The notes below the pieces were generated by a model. That model ran no database searches. It had not been told where the DNA came from and saw only the letters and a program-made list of their open reading frames with translations. Source: Chrysomallon squamiferum (lineage: Eukaryota > Mollusca > Gastropoda > Neomphalida > Peltospiridae). From it: 45,567 bases of DNA. Numbering within the stretch: the first letter of the stretch is position 1; each line of letters starts with the position of its first letter. Made by a program: the position numbers and the translations under genes. The stretch spans positions 1,490,573 through 1,536,139 of the forward strand of contig CM022669.1 of assembly GCA_012295275.1 (NCBI GenBank), written 5' to 3'. Positions 43,170-45,567 of the stretch are shown here, piece by piece.

Positions 43170-43685
43170 TTTCTCACCTGCACATACAAACGCTCTATCA
43201 CTCACCTGTACATACAAACTCTCTATCACTCACACACACATACAACTCTCTATCACTCACACACACATACAACTCTCTATCATTCACACACACATACAAC
43301 TCTCTATCACTCATACACACATACAAACTCTCTATCATTCACACACACATACAACTCTCTATCATTCACACACACATACAACTCTCTATCATTCACACAA
43401 ATATACAAACTCTCTATCATTCACACAAACATACAAACTTTCCATCACTCACATGTACATACAAACTCTATCTCACATGCACATACAAACTTTCTATCAC
43501 TCACATGTACATACAAACTCTCTATCATTCACACAAACATACAAACTCTCTATCATTCACACAAACATACAAACTCTCTATCATTCACACAAACATACAA
43601 ACTCTCTATCATTCACACAAACATACAAACTCTCTATCACTCACATGCACATACAAACTCTATCATTCACACAAACATATACACA
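43170..43685. repeat. Approximately 31-bp minisatellite (CACATACAAACTCTCTATCA)
   Basis: About 17 units of CTCTCTATCAYTCACACAMA plus CATACAAA with length variation. The 194-codon frame (SLSFTQTYK type) is a repeat translation. Confidence 0.9.
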
Positions 43686-43788
43686 GACAAGGCCTTTATA
43701 TTAGCTAAGTTTTAATCTCCTGCAGTGTATAACAAAATGGATTCTATACAAAACATTTTATAAAAATACTGTAGAAGTTACAACATAC

Positions 43789-43878
43789 CTCTCCTCATCT
43801 TTCACCAAAACGCACAGTTTACCTGACAGCACAAACTGAGTCTTGATATATTCACAAAGGTAAGTGAAATCACAAAGC
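43789..43878 (-). CDS. Candidate exon, unrecognised minus-strand gene
   Basis: A 90-base, phase-2/phase-2 exon. Acceptor AATTTTCAG lies before 43878, and donor GAGAG|GTATGT at 43789/43788. It reads LCDFTYLCEYIKTQFVLSG, then KLCVLVKDEE. Both splice sites are good and the frame is open with protein-like composition, making this the most convincing exon of the minus-strand set. The next exon downstream may be 42230-42326 with matching phase. I do not recognise the family. Confidence 0.55.
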
Positions 43879-43884
43879 CTGAAA

Positions 43885-44395
43885 ATTAATGAATGTCAGT
43901 GAATATTAATTAGATGTCTTTAAATATGTTGACATGTATACAAGTTAAGATTTTATTGTGTGTATATGAAACATCCATGGTCAGCTATATTCCTGCTTAC
44001 AGAATTTAACAAAATGTTTTTGAAGATGTAAATCTTAGTTTTACCTTTAACAAAGAAATTGAGAGACAGAGATAAATAAACAAAATCACAGAGAAAGATA
44101 TATGAACAAAATGATACAGATGTAAAGCAATAAATAATAATAATAACAACAACAACAACAGTAATAACAATAGCAATAAAAGTAAATTAAAAAAAAATAT
44201 AAAATTGTCATATGGACTTGTTTATATAGTCAGAGACAGATAGAAAGAGAAAGACAGATGGAAAAACAGACATATTTCATTTATAATAAAAAAAATATCT
44301 AACAAATCAGAAAGGTAATAAAAAAATAAAAAATAAAATATTAATAACCAAACTAAAACAAAATATGTTTTGCATTACTTTGACATGTCGAAGTT
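43885..44395. other. AT-rich presumed intron
   Basis: No feature beyond short (AAT)n/(AAC)n at about 44133-44165. Confidence 0.4.
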
Positions 44396-44530
44396 GTTGT
44401 ATATGTTTTGAGTTCTTGGTTTATGAGGTTTAGTGATTTGTATCTTCAGAATCAGCTTCAGCTTCTGAATGATGCTGTAGAAGTTGTTGCTAAGAAAGGT
44501 GAAAGCTGTCTCAAAAATGTGAAACTAGAA
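44395..44530 (-). pseudogene. Decayed duplicate of the 42230-42326 exon
   Basis: The minus strand matches the exon at 42230-42326 at the nucleotide level (CAGCATCRTTCAGAAGMTGAAGCTG and flanks, including the acceptor side, here TTTCTTTCTAG). One extra base and an in-frame TAG shift it out of the homologous frame. In another frame it reads FHIFETAFTFLSNNFYSIIQ for 49 codons to a stop, so it could act as an alternative exon, but decay is simpler. Confidence 0.45.
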
Positions 44531-44900
44531 AGAAAGAATAAAAAATATTAACATATTCCCAATGAAGATACACTTGAGAATTCAGATACACACTGAGTCT
44601 GATTTACAAACACACTTACATTTTGAATTTTTGAAAACTTGATGTTTTCATAATTCAGATAGTCTAAAATTAAACATGATATATCTTTTAACCCATTGAC
44701 ACTTCAAAATTTAATAATCTGAATGTAACCAAAACACAGTCTCAACTTCAGCATAGAATATTCTATAGTTTTTATCCCATAAATGTATGTCTGAAAGAGT
44801 TAAAAACAGTCCCAATGTAACAGTGTTAAAGAAAATTATGTTTTCTTTTCAATGAACTTTTCTTTCCTGAAGTAAGAACTGGCATCTAAGTTAAAAAGAA

Positions 44901-45230
44901 CTGAACAATTCTAGAAGTAAATGAGTGTAATGATGTACTGAGATCACTGACAATACTGAACAATTCTAGAAGTAAATGAGTATAATGGTGTACTGAGATC
45001 ACTGACAATACTGAACAATTCTAGAAGTAAATGAGTATAATGATGTACTGAGATCACTGACAATACTGAACAATTCTAGAAGTAAATGAGTGTAATGATG
45101 TACTGAGATCACTGAAAATACTGAACAGTTCTAGAAGTAAATGATTGAAGTTGTGTACTGAGATCACTGAAAATACTGAACAATTCTAGAAGTAAATGAA
45201 TGTAATGATGTACTGAGATCACTAAGCAGT
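44901..45230. repeat. 55-bp minisatellite, six copies
   Basis: Units starting CTGAACAATTCTAGAAGTAA at 44901, 44956, 45011, 45066, 45121 and 45176, each with TACTGAGATCACTGA near its end. Very regular 55-base period. Confidence 0.95.
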
Positions 45231-45567
45231 GTCTAAAGATACATGGAAAGTCAAAACTGAGGTCACTAAAGACACTGAAGAGGTGGATTAGAGAATCTAC
45301 TTGAAAGACATAATATGTGACCCATCACATTAAACCATATCTTAAGTTGCATTTTGTTCATTGATTTGTATTTTGATATTTCATTCATTCCTGTGTTACC
45401 CTGCTATGTGTTAAATAAATGTGCTGGTAGTTGATACAATTAGAGGAAAATTCTGTCTCAGCCATCCAGCAAATAACAGTGTTCACAAAAGTGTTCTAAC
45501 ACACCTAGGATCAAAATCTAAAATGTTGTGTCACTAGTCAGACACTTAAACACTTTTACTGTGTAAT
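45231..45567. other. Unassigned DNA to the window end
   Basis: No gene recognised. Upstream exons of the minus-strand gene may lie beyond this edge. Confidence 0.4.

Noticed and set aside
43120-43708. 194-codon frame of SLSFTQTYK-type repeats
   Set aside because: Minisatellite translation with irregular unit length and no other coding evidence.

Overview
The window is eukaryotic, AT-rich, intron- and repeat-dominated DNA. Coding sequence is sparse and most coding-looking matter is decayed. Dense (ATT)n, (AGT)n, (GTAT)n and (GT)n microsatellites, many minisatellites, spliceosomal intron signals, a BTB-BACK-PHR gene, ankyrin repeats, and Penelope, non-LTR, Ty3/gypsy and FLYWCH/MULE relics together suggest an invertebrate animal. 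A mollusc or other lophotrochozoan is my best guess, by inference only. There is no prokaryotic gene layout, CRISPR array or operon.

The best gene is a plus-strand BTB-BACK-PHR protein at 31072-32752. It has two coding exons, candidate 5' noncoding exons from about 28900, and a one-base frame break between BACK and PHR. A shorter, broken segmental copy of its 5' half lies at 16405-18180. That copy ends abruptly beside minus-strand reverse-transcriptase relics (Penelope-like 18300-19100, non-LTR 19140-19480). The 3' splice-site block of the BTB gene is tandemly duplicated, twice in the gene and three times in the broken copy. Use of the decoy acceptor would stop translation at once.

Other parts, left to right: a C2H2 zinc-finger relic (140-386, minus); a 19/20-bp minisatellite of kappaB-like units (2099-2536); a pogo-like short element (4678-5355); two interleaved inverted repeats (6483-6724); a possible orphan plus-strand gene fragment (7360-8054); a very long TG-rich tract with a G-quadruplex motif (12668-13376); a tRNA-type SINE (14460-14620); ankyrin pieces in opposite orientations (21690-23727) with a 13-residue internal minisatellite; a sialate O-acetylesterase relic (27017-27329, minus); a FLYWCH/MULE transposase relic (34640-35480) among large minisatellites; a gypsy integrase relic (39200-39950); and, on the minus strand, several exon-like segments of an unrecognised gene (38251-43878), one with a decayed duplicate at 44400-44530.

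I see no pathway linking these genes. The main theme is local duplication and decay: exons, splice sites, repeat-encoded peptides and transposon relics. All family calls are from reading translations by eye and no search was run.
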